The notes beneath the pieces were generated by a model. It saw only the letters and a list, made by a program, of their open reading frames with translations. It was not told the DNA's origin and made no database searches. A program made the position numbers and the translations under genes. A DNA stretch of 64,000 nt from Profftia sp020342455 (GTDB taxonomy: Bacteria > Pseudomonadota > Gammaproteobacteria > Enterobacterales > Enterobacteriaceae). Positions 1 to 7,470 of the stretch are shown piece after piece (position 1 is the first letter of the stretch; each line of letters begins with the position of its first letter). Location of the stretch: positions 496,001 to 560,000 of the forward strand of contig NZ_CP080506.1 of NCBI RefSeq assembly GCF_020342455.1. The letters run 5' to 3'.

Positions 1-144
1 GACGTGTATGCAGTGCATACTTTAATAATTAAAGGAAAGATTAAGCGTCAAGGTAAACGTATTGGTCGTCGTAACGACTGGAAAAAGGCTTACGTAACTC
101 TTAAAGAAGGACAACAAGTAAACTTTATAGGCGGCGTAGATTAA
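1..144 (+). CDS. rplW: 50S ribosomal protein L23, C-terminal fragment cut by the window edge
   Basis: The frame is open from base 1 and encodes the last 47 residues of L23, ending in a TAA 19 bases before rplB. It carries the basic run KGKIKRQGKRIGRRNDWKKA followed by YVTLKEG, as in the enterobacterial protein. L23 sits at the peptide exit of the 50S subunit and is a docking site for trigger factor and the Sec/SRP machinery. It is the rplW-rplB junction of the S10 operon; the start lies outside the window. Confidence 0.95.
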   Translation, partial: DVYAVHTLIIKGKIKRQGKRIGRRNDWKKAYVTLKEGQQVNFIGGVD

Positions 145-163
145 GTTGGAGGAGTAATAAACA

Positions 164-991
164 ATGGCACTTATAAAATGTAAACCGACATCTCCTGGGC
201 GTCGCCATGTTGTTAAAGTTGTAAACTATTCGTTACATAAAGGTAAACCTTATACTCCGTTACTTGAAAAGTTAAGTAAATCTGGTGGTCGTAATAATAA
301 TGGTCGTATTACTACTCGTCATATCGGTGGTGGTCACAAACAGCATTATCGTTTAATTGATTTTAAACGTAATAAAGACAGTGTTTCTGCTATTGTGAAG
401 CATTTAGAATATGATCCAAACCGTTCAGCTAATATTGCTCTTGTTTTATATAGAGACGGAGAATATCGTTATATTTTAGCACCTAAAAGCTTACGAGAGG
501 GTGATAAGATTCAATCTGGTTTAGATGTTAATATTAAGATTGGTAATACCTTACCAATGTGTAATATTCCAGTAGGTTCTATAGTTCATAATGTAGAAAT
601 GAAACCAGGTAAAGGGGGGCAGTTAGCTCGTTCTGCTGGTGCATATGTTCAGATAATTGCTCGAGATGGCTCTTATGTAACCTTAAGGTTACGTTCTGGT
701 GAAATGCGCAAAATTCATTCTGAATGTCGCGCTACTTTAGGTGAAGTAGGGAATGCTGAGCATATGTTAAAAGTATTAGGCAAAGCAGGTGTAAGTCGCT
801 GGCGTGGCGTACGTCCTACTGTCCGCGGTACTGCCATGAACCCAGTTGATCATCCACATGGTGGTGGTGAGGGTCGTAATTTTGGTAAGCACCCTGTATC
901 ACCATGGGGACTGCAGACTAAAGGCAAGAAGACCCGTAGTAATAAACGTACTGATAAATTCATTTTACGTCATCGTAGTAAAAATAATTAG
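164..991 (+). CDS. rplB: 50S ribosomal protein L2
   Basis: 275 residues, against 273 in E. coli, collinear throughout. L2 binds 23S rRNA near the peptidyl-transferase centre and helps subunit association. The conserved NPVDHPHGGGEG loop near residues 226-237 is intact. The start ATG follows a GGAGGAG Shine-Dalgarno. It lies inside the S10 operon, 10 bases before rpsS. Confidence 0.98.
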   Translation: MALIKCKPTSPGRRHVVKVVNYSLHKGKPYTPLLEKLSKSGGRNNNGRITTRHIGGGHKQHYRLIDFKRNKDSVSAIVKHLEYDPNRSANIALVLYRDGEYRYILAPKSLREGDKIQSGLDVNIKIGNTLPMCNIPVGSIVHNVEMKPGKGGQLARSAGAYVQIIARDGSYVTLRLRSGEMRKIHSECRATLGEVGNAEHMLKVLGKAGVSRWRGVRPTVRGTAMNPVDHPHGGGEGRNFGKHPVSPWGLQTKGKKTRSNKRTDKFILRHRSKNN

Positions 992-1001
992 AGGATAAGC
1001 C

Positions 1002-1280
1002 ATGCCACGTTCTCTCAAGAAAGGTCCTTTCATTGACCTACACTTGCTAAAGAAAGTAGAGAAAGCAGTGGAAAATGGAAATAAAAAACCTATTAAGACC
1101 TGGTCTCGTCGTTCGACGATTTTTCCAAACATGATCGGTTTAACTATCGCCATTCATAATGGACATCAACATGTCCCGGTATTTATAGCTGATGAAATGG
1201 TTGGTCATAAATTAGGTGAATTCGCAAATACTCGTACTTATCGCGGTCACTTAGCCGATAAAAAACCTAAAAAGCGCTAA
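1002..1280 (+). CDS. rpsS: 30S ribosomal protein S19
   Basis: 92 residues, the usual length. It begins MPRSLKKGPF and contains the GHKLGEF and RTYRGH motifs typical of S19, which forms a complex with S13 in the head of the 30S subunit near the A site. S10 operon position between rplB and rplV is the enterobacterial order. Confidence 0.98.
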   Translation: MPRSLKKGPFIDLHLLKKVEKAVENGNKKPIKTWSRRSTIFPNMIGLTIAIHNGHQHVPVFIADEMVGHKLGEFANTRTYRGHLADKKPKKR

Positions 1281-1296
1281 GTTACAGGAGATAGAT

Positions 1297-1629
1297 ATGG
1301 AAACTTTTGCGAAACATCGCTATGCGCGTTCTTCTGCTCAGAAGATTCGCCTCGTGGCTAACATGATTCGTGGTAAGAAGGTCTCTCAAGCATTAGAGAC
1401 GTTATCTTATACAAATAAAAAAGCTGCTGGTTTAATTAAGACAGTGCTTTATTCTGCTATTTCTAATGCAGAACACAACGATGGCGCTGACATTGATGAT
1501 CTAAGGGTTATAAAAATATTTATTGATGAAGGACCAAGTATGAAGCGTATTATGCCGCGTGCTAAAGGTCGTGCAGATCGTATCTTGAAACGCACTAGCC
1601 ACATTACAGTGGTCGTGTCTGATCATTGA
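1297..1629 (+). CDS. rplV: 50S ribosomal protein L22
   Basis: 110 residues, same length as the E. coli protein. The long beta-hairpin that lines the exit tunnel is seen near residues 80-100 (GPSMKRIMPRAKGRADRI). The start ATG has an AGGAGAT Shine-Dalgarno. S10 operon, 16 bases after rpsS. Confidence 0.98.
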   Translation: METFAKHRYARSSAQKIRLVANMIRGKKVSQALETLSYTNKKAAGLIKTVLYSAISNAEHNDGADIDDLRVIKIFIDEGPSMKRIMPRAKGRADRILKRTSHITVVVSDH

Positions 1630-1648
1630 GACTCTTGGAGGGGCTAGT

Positions 1649-2353
1649 ATGGGTCAGAAAGTACATCCAAATGGTATGCGTTTAGGTATTGTCAAACTTT
1701 GGAATTCTACCTGGTTTGCAAATACTAAAGAGTTTGCCGATAACTTAGATGGCGATTTTAAAGTTCGTAAATTTCTAAATAAAAAACTGGAGCAGGCTTT
1801 TATTTCTCGTATTGTTATTGAACGTCCTGCAAAGAGTATTCGTGTTACTATTCATACTGCTCGTCCAGGTATAGTTATTGGTAAGAAAGGTGAAGATGTA
1901 GAAAAACTGCGTAAGGTAGTATCTGATATAGCAAAGGTTCCAGCACAAATTAATATCTCTGAAGTACGCAAACCAGAGTTAGATGCAAAATTAGTTGCTG
2001 ATAGTATTACTGCACAGCTGGAACGTCGAGTTATGTTCCGTCGTACTATGAAGCGCGCTGTACAGAATGCTATGCGTCTAGGTGCTAAAGGTATTAAAGT
2101 AGAAGTAAGTGGTCGTCTTGGTGGTACTGAAATAGCTCGTACTGAGTGGTATCGTGAGGGTCGTGTTCCTTTGCATACTTTACGTGCTGATATAGATTAT
2201 AATATATCTCAAGCACATACTACTTATGGTGTCATCGGAGTTAAAGTATGGATCTTTAAAGGAGAGATTTTAGGTTGTGTTCTTGCTATGTCGCAATTAG
2301 AAAAACCATCTACTGCTCAACCTAAAAAACAGCAACGTAAAGGCCGCAAGTAA
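1649..2353 (+). CDS. rpsC: 30S ribosomal protein S3
   Basis: 234 residues, against 233 in E. coli. The N-terminal KH domain carries the GxxG-type loop GIVIGKKGED; the C-terminal S3 domain carries GRLGGTEIARTEWYREGRVPLH split across residues about 143-164. S3 lines the mRNA entry channel of the 30S head. S10 operon, between rplV and rplP. The last 15 residues are lysine/glutamine-rich. Confidence 0.98.
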   Translation: MGQKVHPNGMRLGIVKLWNSTWFANTKEFADNLDGDFKVRKFLNKKLEQAFISRIVIERPAKSIRVTIHTARPGIVIGKKGEDVEKLRKVVSDIAKVPAQINISEVRKPELDAKLVADSITAQLERRVMFRRTMKRAVQNAMRLGAKGIKVEVSGRLGGTEIARTEWYREGRVPLHTLRADIDYNISQAHTTYGVIGVKVWIFKGEILGCVLAMSQLEKPSTAQPKKQQRKGRK

Positions 2354-2364
2354 GGGGGTCCTGA

Positions 2365-2781
2365 ATGTTACAACCAAAGCGTACAAAATTCCGTAAGATG
2401 CATAAAAATCGTAATCGTGGTCTAGCAACGCAAGGTATAGATTTGAACTTTGGTACTTTTGGTCTTAAAGCTATTAGCCGTGGCCGGTTGAGTGCTCGTC
2501 AAATTGAAGCTGCCCGTCGTGCTATGACTCGTTCAGTGAAGCGTGAGGGTAAAATTTGGATCCGAATATTCCCGGATAAACCAATTACTGAAAAACCTCT
2601 TGAAGTTCGTATGGGTAAGGGTAAAGGTAATGTAGAATATTGGGTTTCTTTAATTCAGCCTGGTAAAATACTATACGAAATAAATGGTGTATCTGAGGAG
2701 TTAGCTCGTGAAGCCTTTAAGTTAGCAGCAGCAAAATTACCTATAAAAACTACCTTTGTAACTAAAACGGTAATGTCATGA
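2365..2781 (+). CDS. rplP: 50S ribosomal protein L16
   Basis: 138 residues, against 136 in E. coli. It begins MLQPKRTKFRK and contains the conserved GLKAISRGRLSARQIEAARR region. L16 organises the A-site tRNA elbow region of the 50S subunit. Its stop codon overlaps the rpmC start in an ATGA, which suggests translational coupling. Confidence 0.98.
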   Translation: MLQPKRTKFRKMHKNRNRGLATQGIDLNFGTFGLKAISRGRLSARQIEAARRAMTRSVKREGKIWIRIFPDKPITEKPLEVRMGKGKGNVEYWVSLIQPGKILYEINGVSEELAREAFKLAAAKLPIKTTFVTKTVMS

Positions 2782-2969
2782 AAGTACATAAAATACATCA
2801 AAAAAATGTGAAAGATTTAAAAACTGAACTTTTAAACTTGCTGGGTGAACAATTTAGGTTGCGAATACAAGCAGCAAGTAGACAGTTAAAACAGCCGCAC
2901 TTACTCAAGCAAGTAAGGCGTAATATAGCACGCGCTAACACTTTACTAATTGAGAAGGCAGGTACGTAA
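2778..2969 (+). CDS. rpmC: 50S ribosomal protein L29
   Basis: 63 residues, the family length. It starts inside the rplP stop (ATGA). The central LLGEQFRLRIQAASRQL segment corresponds to the helical hairpin of L29, which sits beside L23 at the tunnel exit. It is 2 bases from rpsQ. Confidence 0.96.
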   Translation: MKVHKIHQKNVKDLKTELLNLLGEQFRLRIQAASRQLKQPHLLKQVRRNIARANTLLIEKAGT

Positions 2970-2971
2970 TA

Positions 2972-3226
2972 ATGATTGAACAAATACGCACCCTGCAGGG
3001 TAAAGTAGTTAGTGATAAAATGGAGAAATCCATTGTTGTTACAATAGAGCGCATGATAAAACATCCAATATATGGTAAATTTATTAAACGTACAACTAAA
3101 CTACATGTACATGACGAAAAAAATGAATGCATGATTGGTGATGTAGTAGAAATAAAAGAATGCCGTCCACTATCCAAAATGAAAGCCTGGACTTTGGTAC
3201 GTATAATAGAAAAATCTATTATGTAA
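2972..3226 (+). CDS. rpsQ: 30S ribosomal protein S17
   Basis: 84 residues, the E. coli length. OB-fold protein with the motifs RTLQGKVVSDKMEKSIVV and HPIYGKFIKRTTKLHVHDE. It binds 16S rRNA early in 30S assembly. It is the last gene of the S10 operon and is followed by a 168-base gap that should hold the spc promoter. Confidence 0.98.
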   Translation: MIEQIRTLQGKVVSDKMEKSIVVTIERMIKHPIYGKFIKRTTKLHVHDEKNECMIGDVVEIKECRPLSKMKAWTLVRIIEKSIM

Positions 3227-3338
3227 TAATACTGCAGAGTATATATCTTCAATCGTATATACGTCTTAGTTTATGAGCAGTGTATTTCTATTATATATTT
3301 ATAAACCATTCTAGAATAATAAATTCTTCATTGTAATA

Positions 3339-3366
3339 TTTTCAAAATACCTATTATAGGTATAAT
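3339..3366 (+). promoter_or_regulatory. Candidate spc operon promoter with an overlapping 7-bp dyad
   Basis: In the only long gap of the ribosomal cluster, a perfect TATAAT (3361-3366) lies 16 bases after TTTTCA (3339-3344, two mismatches to the -35 consensus), 29 bases before the rplN ATG. This is where enterobacteria have the spc promoter. A perfect dyad, TACCTAT-T-ATAGGTA at 3348-3362, covers the spacer and start of the -10 box. The promoter is inferred by position and consensus only. Confidence 0.5.
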
Positions 3367-3394
3367 TTTGAATAAAAATTAGTAGAGCAATAAA

Positions 3395-3766
3395 ATGATT
3401 CAAGAACAAACCACACTAAAAGTAGCCGATAACTCCGGAGCACGTCTTGTTATGTGTATTAAGGTGCTAGGAGGATCCCATCGTCGTTATGCAGGAATAG
3501 GTGATATTATTAAAATTACAATAAAAGAAGCAATTCCTCGTGGAAAAGTGAAAAAAGGTGATGTACTTAAGGCAGTAGTTGTGCGTACAAAAAAAGGTGT
3601 TCGTCGTTCAGATGGTTCTGTGATTAGATTTGACAATAACGCTTGTGTTATTTTAAATAACAATTCTGAGCAGCTTGTAGGGACACGTATTTTTGGTCCT
3701 GTAACTCGTGAATTACGCAATGAAAAATTTATGAAAATCATATCGTTAGCACCAGAAGTAATATAA
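3395..3766 (+). CDS. rplN: 50S ribosomal protein L14
   Basis: 123 residues, the E. coli length. It begins MIQEQTTLKVADNSGAR and contains the signature ACVILNN. L14 forms an intersubunit bridge and is the binding platform for the silencing factor RsfS; rsfS is not found at its usual place before mrdA in this window. First gene of the spc operon. Confidence 0.98.
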   Translation: MIQEQTTLKVADNSGARLVMCIKVLGGSHRRYAGIGDIIKITIKEAIPRGKVKKGDVLKAVVVRTKKGVRRSDGSVIRFDNNACVILNNNSEQLVGTRIFGPVTRELRNEKFMKIISLAPEVI

Positions 3767-3776
3767 GGAATATATC

Positions 3777-4091
3777 ATGGCAGCAAAAATTCGTCGTAAT
3801 GATGAAGTAATCGTGCTTACTGGTAAGGATAAAGGTAAGCGCGGTAAAGTAAAAAATATTTTTTCTTCTGGGAAGGTTATAGTAAGAAATATTAATTTAG
3901 TTAAGAAGCATCAAAAGCCTAGTTCTACCCTAAAACAACCAGGTGGCATTATTGAAAAAGAATCTTGTATTCAGGTTTCTAATATAGCTCTTTTCAATGC
4001 GTCAACAGGTAAAGCTGACCGTGTAGGGTTTAGATTTGAGGATAAGAAAAAAGTACGTTTCTTTAAGTCTAACAGTGAAACAATTAAGTAA
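3777..4091 (+). CDS. rplX: 50S ribosomal protein L24
   Basis: 104 residues, the E. coli length. A KOW motif is seen at the N terminus (DEVIVLTGKDKGKRGKV). L24 starts 50S assembly by binding the 5' end of 23S rRNA. spc operon, 10 bases after rplN. Confidence 0.98.
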   Translation: MAAKIRRNDEVIVLTGKDKGKRGKVKNIFSSGKVIVRNINLVKKHQKPSSTLKQPGGIIEKESCIQVSNIALFNASTGKADRVGFRFEDKKKVRFFKSNSETIK

Positions 4092-4107
4092 TTTGGAGTA
4101 TAGTAAA

Positions 4108-4647
4108 ATGGCGAAACTGCATGATTACTATAAAGACAAGGTAATCAAACAATTAATGTCTTTTTTCGGTTACAAATCTATCATGCAAGTTCCTAGAGTA
4201 GAGAAAATTACCCTGAATATTGGTGTTGGTGAAGCAATTTCAGATAAGAAGTTATTAGATAATGCAGTAGCTAACTTAACAGCAATATCCGGTCAAAAGC
4301 CGTTAATAACTAAAGCACGTAAGTCAGTTGCAAGCTTTAAAATACGCCAGGGATACCCAATAGGTTGTAAGGTTACTCTACGTGGTGAACGTATGTGGGA
4401 TTTCTTTGAGCGTCTTATTTATATTGCCATACCTCGCATTAATGATTTTCGTGGTTTGTCTGCTAAATCTTTTGATGGCAGTGGTAACTATAGTATAGGG
4501 GTACGTGAGCAGATTATTTTTCCCGAAATTAATTATGATAAATTAGATCGTGCGCGTGGTTTAGATATTACAATTACTACTACTGCAAAGTCAGATAATG
4601 AATGCCGAGCTCTGCTAACTGCTTTTCACTTTCCATTACGTAAGTAA
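4108..4647 (+). CDS. rplE: 50S ribosomal protein L5
   Basis: 179 residues from the ATG at 4108, the E. coli length. The frame is open for 24 more codons upstream inside rplX, but MAKLHDYYKDKV is the conserved start and follows a TTTGGAG Shine-Dalgarno. L5 binds 5S rRNA and contacts the P-site tRNA. The RARGLDITITTTAKSD motif near the C terminus is intact. Confidence 0.98.
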   Translation: MAKLHDYYKDKVIKQLMSFFGYKSIMQVPRVEKITLNIGVGEAISDKKLLDNAVANLTAISGQKPLITKARKSVASFKIRQGYPIGCKVTLRGERMWDFFERLIYIAIPRINDFRGLSAKSFDGSGNYSIGVREQIIFPEINYDKLDRARGLDITITTTAKSDNECRALLTAFHFPLRK

Positions 4648-4660
4648 GGTAGGTTTATTA

Positions 4661-4966
4661 ATGGCCAAGCAATCCATAAAAGCACGCGAAGTTAAACGTG
4701 TAAAATTAGCTAATAAATTCTTTGCTAAGCGTGTTAAACTAAAAGAGATCATCTCTAATATGAATTTTTCTAACCAAGATCGCTGGGATGCTGTACTTAA
4801 GCTACAAACCTTACCACGTGACTCCAGTAGGTCCCGTCAGCGTAACCGTTGCCGTCAAACTGGTCGTCCTCATGCTTTTTTGCGTAAGTTTGGGTTAAGC
4901 CGAATTAAAGTCCGTGAAGCTGCTATGCGTGGTGAAATACCTGGTTTGAAAAAATCTAGTTGGTAA
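4661..4966 (+). CDS. rpsN: 30S ribosomal protein S14 (zinc-free type)
   Basis: 101 residues, the long form without zinc cysteines, as in E. coli. The C-terminal signature RNRCRQTGRPHAFLRKFGLSR is split here only by one substitution (alanine for glycine after PH). S14 is a late-binding protein of the 30S head. spc operon. Confidence 0.98.
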   Translation: MAKQSIKAREVKRVKLANKFFAKRVKLKEIISNMNFSNQDRWDAVLKLQTLPRDSSRSRQRNRCRQTGRPHAFLRKFGLSRIKVREAAMRGEIPGLKKSSW

Positions 4967-5000
4967 TTCATTATCAATTGAATGAAGGGAGTAAAGATTA

Positions 5001-5393
5001 ATGAGCATGCAAGATCCTATAGCAGATATGTTAACTAGAATTCGTAATGGTCAAGCTGCGAAAAAAAAAATAGTTATCATGCCTTCCTCTAAACTTAAGA
5101 GAGCAATAGCAAATGTGCTTAAAGAGGAGGGTTTTATTAAAAATTTTCAAGTTGTAGGTAATATTAAACCTATATTAGAATTAACTCTTAAGTACTTCCA
5201 AGGCCATCCAGTGATAGAAAATATTAAACGTATTAGTCGTCCAGGTTTACGTATCTATAAAAATAAAGATGATCTACCAAGAGTTATGGCCGGTTTAGGG
5301 ATAGCTGTTATTTCTACTTCAAAAGGTGTAATGACTGATTATGAAGCACGCCAGGATGGTATTGGCGGTGAGATTATATGTTATGTAGCTTAA
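5001..5393 (+). CDS. rpsH: 30S ribosomal protein S8
   Basis: 130 residues, the E. coli length. It begins MSMQDPIADMLTRIRNGQ; the C-terminal signature GIGGEIICYV is intact. In E. coli S8 represses the spc operon by binding the rplX-rplE mRNA region. A run of ten A (5061-5070) encodes the Lys-Lys-Lys stretch after GQAA and is read in frame, but is a slippage-prone site. Confidence 0.98.
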   Translation: MSMQDPIADMLTRIRNGQAAKKKIVIMPSSKLKRAIANVLKEEGFIKNFQVVGNIKPILELTLKYFQGHPVIENIKRISRPGLRIYKNKDDLPRVMAGLGIAVISTSKGVMTDYEARQDGIGGEIICYVA

Positions 5394-5408
5394 TTGCGGG
5401 AGTCAAGA

Positions 5409-5942
5409 ATGTCTCGTATTGCAAAAATACCGATCGTCATTCCTGTGGGAGTAAAGATTACACTCAATAGTCAGGTAATTTCGATACAGGGTAAAAATGG
5501 TAATCTTACTCATATATTTAATAACGCTGTTAAAGTTCAATATATTGATAATGTATTAACTTTTATTCCACATAGAGATTGTACAAATGCTTGGGCTCAG
5601 GCTGGTACAGCTCGCGCGCTACTTTACTCAATGCTTATTGGTGTTACTAAGGGTTTTACAAAGAAGATCCATCTAGTAGGTGTTGGATACCGTGCAGTTG
5701 TTAAGGATAACTCTGTAAATTTATCCCTAGGTTTTTCTCACCAGATTGCATATGATTTACCAACAGGTATAACTGCAAAATGTCCCTCCCAAACTGAAAT
5801 TATATTGAAAGGATCTAATAAACAGTTAGTAGGACAAGTAGCAGCAGATCTACGTGCTTATCGTCCTCCTGAGCCTTATAAAGGCAAGGGTATTCGTTAC
5901 TCTAACGAAGTCATACGTACCAAAGAAGCTAAGAAAAAGTAA
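5409..5942 (+). CDS. rplF: 50S ribosomal protein L6
   Basis: 177 residues from the ATG at 5409, the E. coli length. Five upstream codons are open, but MSRIAK is the conserved start, preceded by TGCGGGAG. Two L6 repeats are present; the C-terminal signature RAYRPPEPYKGKGIRY is conserved. L6 lies near the GTPase-associated centre. spc operon. Confidence 0.98.
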   Translation: MSRIAKIPIVIPVGVKITLNSQVISIQGKNGNLTHIFNNAVKVQYIDNVLTFIPHRDCTNAWAQAGTARALLYSMLIGVTKGFTKKIHLVGVGYRAVVKDNSVNLSLGFSHQIAYDLPTGITAKCPSQTEIILKGSNKQLVGQVAADLRAYRPPEPYKGKGIRYSNEVIRTKEAKKK

Positions 5943-5964
5943 AGTAAGGTAAAAAAAACTCGCT

Positions 5965-6318
5965 ATGGATAAAAAAATCGCCCGTATGCGCCGTGCTACG
6001 CGCACACGCAAAAAAATTAAAGAGCTGGGTGTTACTAGATTAGTAGTACATCGTACCCCACGTCATATTTATGCACAAATAATTGCTCCTAATGGTTCTC
6101 AAATTCTAGCTACTGCTTCTACTCTAGAAAAAGTAATTAGTAATTCATTAAAATATACTGGAAATAAAAATGCAGCAATAGTTGTAGGCAGAATAATTGC
6201 TGAACGTGCATTGGAGAAAGGTATTCAAGATATATCTTTTGATCGATCTGGCTTTCAGTATCACGGTAGAATCCAAGCACTAGCCGATGCTGCTCGTGAA
6301 GCTGGTTTACATTTTTAA
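5965..6318 (+). CDS. rplR: 50S ribosomal protein L18
   Basis: 117 residues, the E. coli length. A basic N terminus (MDKKIARMRRATRTRKKIKE) leads into the L18 core with FDRSGFQYHGRIQALADAAREAGL at the C terminus, two residues of which differ from E. coli. L18 carries 5S rRNA into the 50S central protuberance with L5 and L25. spc operon. Confidence 0.98.
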   Translation: MDKKIARMRRATRTRKKIKELGVTRLVVHRTPRHIYAQIIAPNGSQILATASTLEKVISNSLKYTGNKNAAIVVGRIIAERALEKGIQDISFDRSGFQYHGRIQALADAAREAGLHF

Positions 6319-6337
6319 GGTGTAAAAGAGGTATTGG

Positions 6338-6838
6338 ATGGCTAATATAGATAAACAAAACAATGAACTACAGGAAAAACTAATTGCAGTAAATCGTGTC
6401 TCTAAAACTGTAAAAGGAGGGCGTATTTTTAGCTTCACTGCACTAACTGTAGTGGGTGACGGCAACGGTCGCGTAGGATTTGGTTATGGTAAGGCTCGAG
6501 AAGTCCCAGCTGCAATCCAAAAAGCTATGGAGAAGGCTCGTCGTAATATTATGCATATTATACTTAATAGTGGTACTCTACAACATCCTGTAAAAGGTTC
6601 TCATACTGGATCTAGTGTATTTATGAAACCTGCTTCTGAAGGTACTGGTATTATTGCAGGTGGCGCAATGCGTTCAGTTCTAGAAGTTGCTGGAGTTCAT
6701 AATGTTTTAGCTAAAGCTTATGGTTCTACTAATCCAATTAATGTAGTTCGTGCAACTATAGAAGGTCTAGCTAATATGAAATCTCCAAGTATGATAGCTG
6801 CTAAGCGCGGCAAATCCATTAAAGAAATTTTTAGGTAA
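6338..6838 (+). CDS. rpsE: 30S ribosomal protein S5
   Basis: 166 residues, against 167 in E. coli. The double-stranded RNA-binding-like N-terminal domain has the signature GGRIFSFTALTVVGDGNGRVG; the C-terminal domain contains GGAMRSVLEVAGV. S5 takes part in decoding accuracy and mRNA unwinding at the entry site. spc operon. Confidence 0.98.
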   Translation: MANIDKQNNELQEKLIAVNRVSKTVKGGRIFSFTALTVVGDGNGRVGFGYGKAREVPAAIQKAMEKARRNIMHIILNSGTLQHPVKGSHTGSSVFMKPASEGTGIIAGGAMRSVLEVAGVHNVLAKAYGSTNPINVVRATIEGLANMKSPSMIAAKRGKSIKEIFR

Positions 6839-6845
6839 TTTACAC

Positions 6846-7025
6846 ATGGTTAAAACTATTAAGATTACTCAAATTCGTAGTAAAATAGGGTGTCGGATAA
6901 AACATAAAGCAACTCTCCTTGGTTTAGGTTTACGTCGTATTGGTCATACTGTAGAGCGTGAAAATACTTCTTCTGTACGGGGTATGATTAATGCTATTTC
7001 TTACATGGTAAAAATTGGAGAATAA
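6846..7025 (+). CDS. rpmD: 50S ribosomal protein L30
   Basis: 59 residues, the E. coli length. Read directly from the sequence: MVKTIKITQIRSKIG at the start, then LGLGLRRIGHTVERE, the family signature, ending SYMVKIGE. It is 7 bases after rpsE and 3 bases before rplO, the conserved spc order. Confidence 0.96.
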   Translation: MVKTIKITQIRSKIGCRIKHKATLLGLGLRRIGHTVERENTSSVRGMINAISYMVKIGE

Positions 7026-7028
7026 GAG

Positions 7029-7463
7029 ATGCGTTTAAATAATATATCTCCAGCTAAGGGGTCTAAACACCCCCATAAACGTCTAGGACGCGGTATTGGT
7101 TCTGGATTAGGTAAAACTGGTGGTCGGGGTCATAAGGGACATAACTCTCGTTCTGGTGGTGGTGTACGTCGGGGATTTGAGGGTGGTCAGATGCCTCTTT
7201 GTCGACGTTTGCCCAAGTTTGGATTTATTTCTCGTTCTGCAATGACTACTGCAGAAATTCGTTTATCAGATCTTAATCACATTACAGCTGATGTTATTGA
7301 TTTAAATATCCTAAAAGACGCTAACGTAGTTAGCCGAAAAATTATATCTGTAAAAGTTATTCTTTCTGGTGAAATAAAGCGTGCTGTGACCTTACGTAAC
7401 CTGCGTGTAACTAAAGGTGCTCGCGCTTCTATTCAAGCTATTGGTGGTGAAATTGAGGAATAA
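7029..7463 (+). CDS. rplO: 50S ribosomal protein L15
   Basis: 144 residues, the E. coli length. The glycine/arginine-rich N-terminal tail (GIGSGLGKTGGRGHKGHNSR, then GGGVRRGFEGGQMPL) threads into the 50S core. A late assembly protein. spc operon, 7 bases before secY. Confidence 0.98.
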   Translation: MRLNNISPAKGSKHPHKRLGRGIGSGLGKTGGRGHKGHNSRSGGGVRRGFEGGQMPLCRRLPKFGFISRSAMTTAEIRLSDLNHITADVIDLNILKDANVVSRKIISVKVILSGEIKRAVTLRNLRVTKGARASIQAIGGEIEE

Positions 7464-7470
7464 AAAGCAG

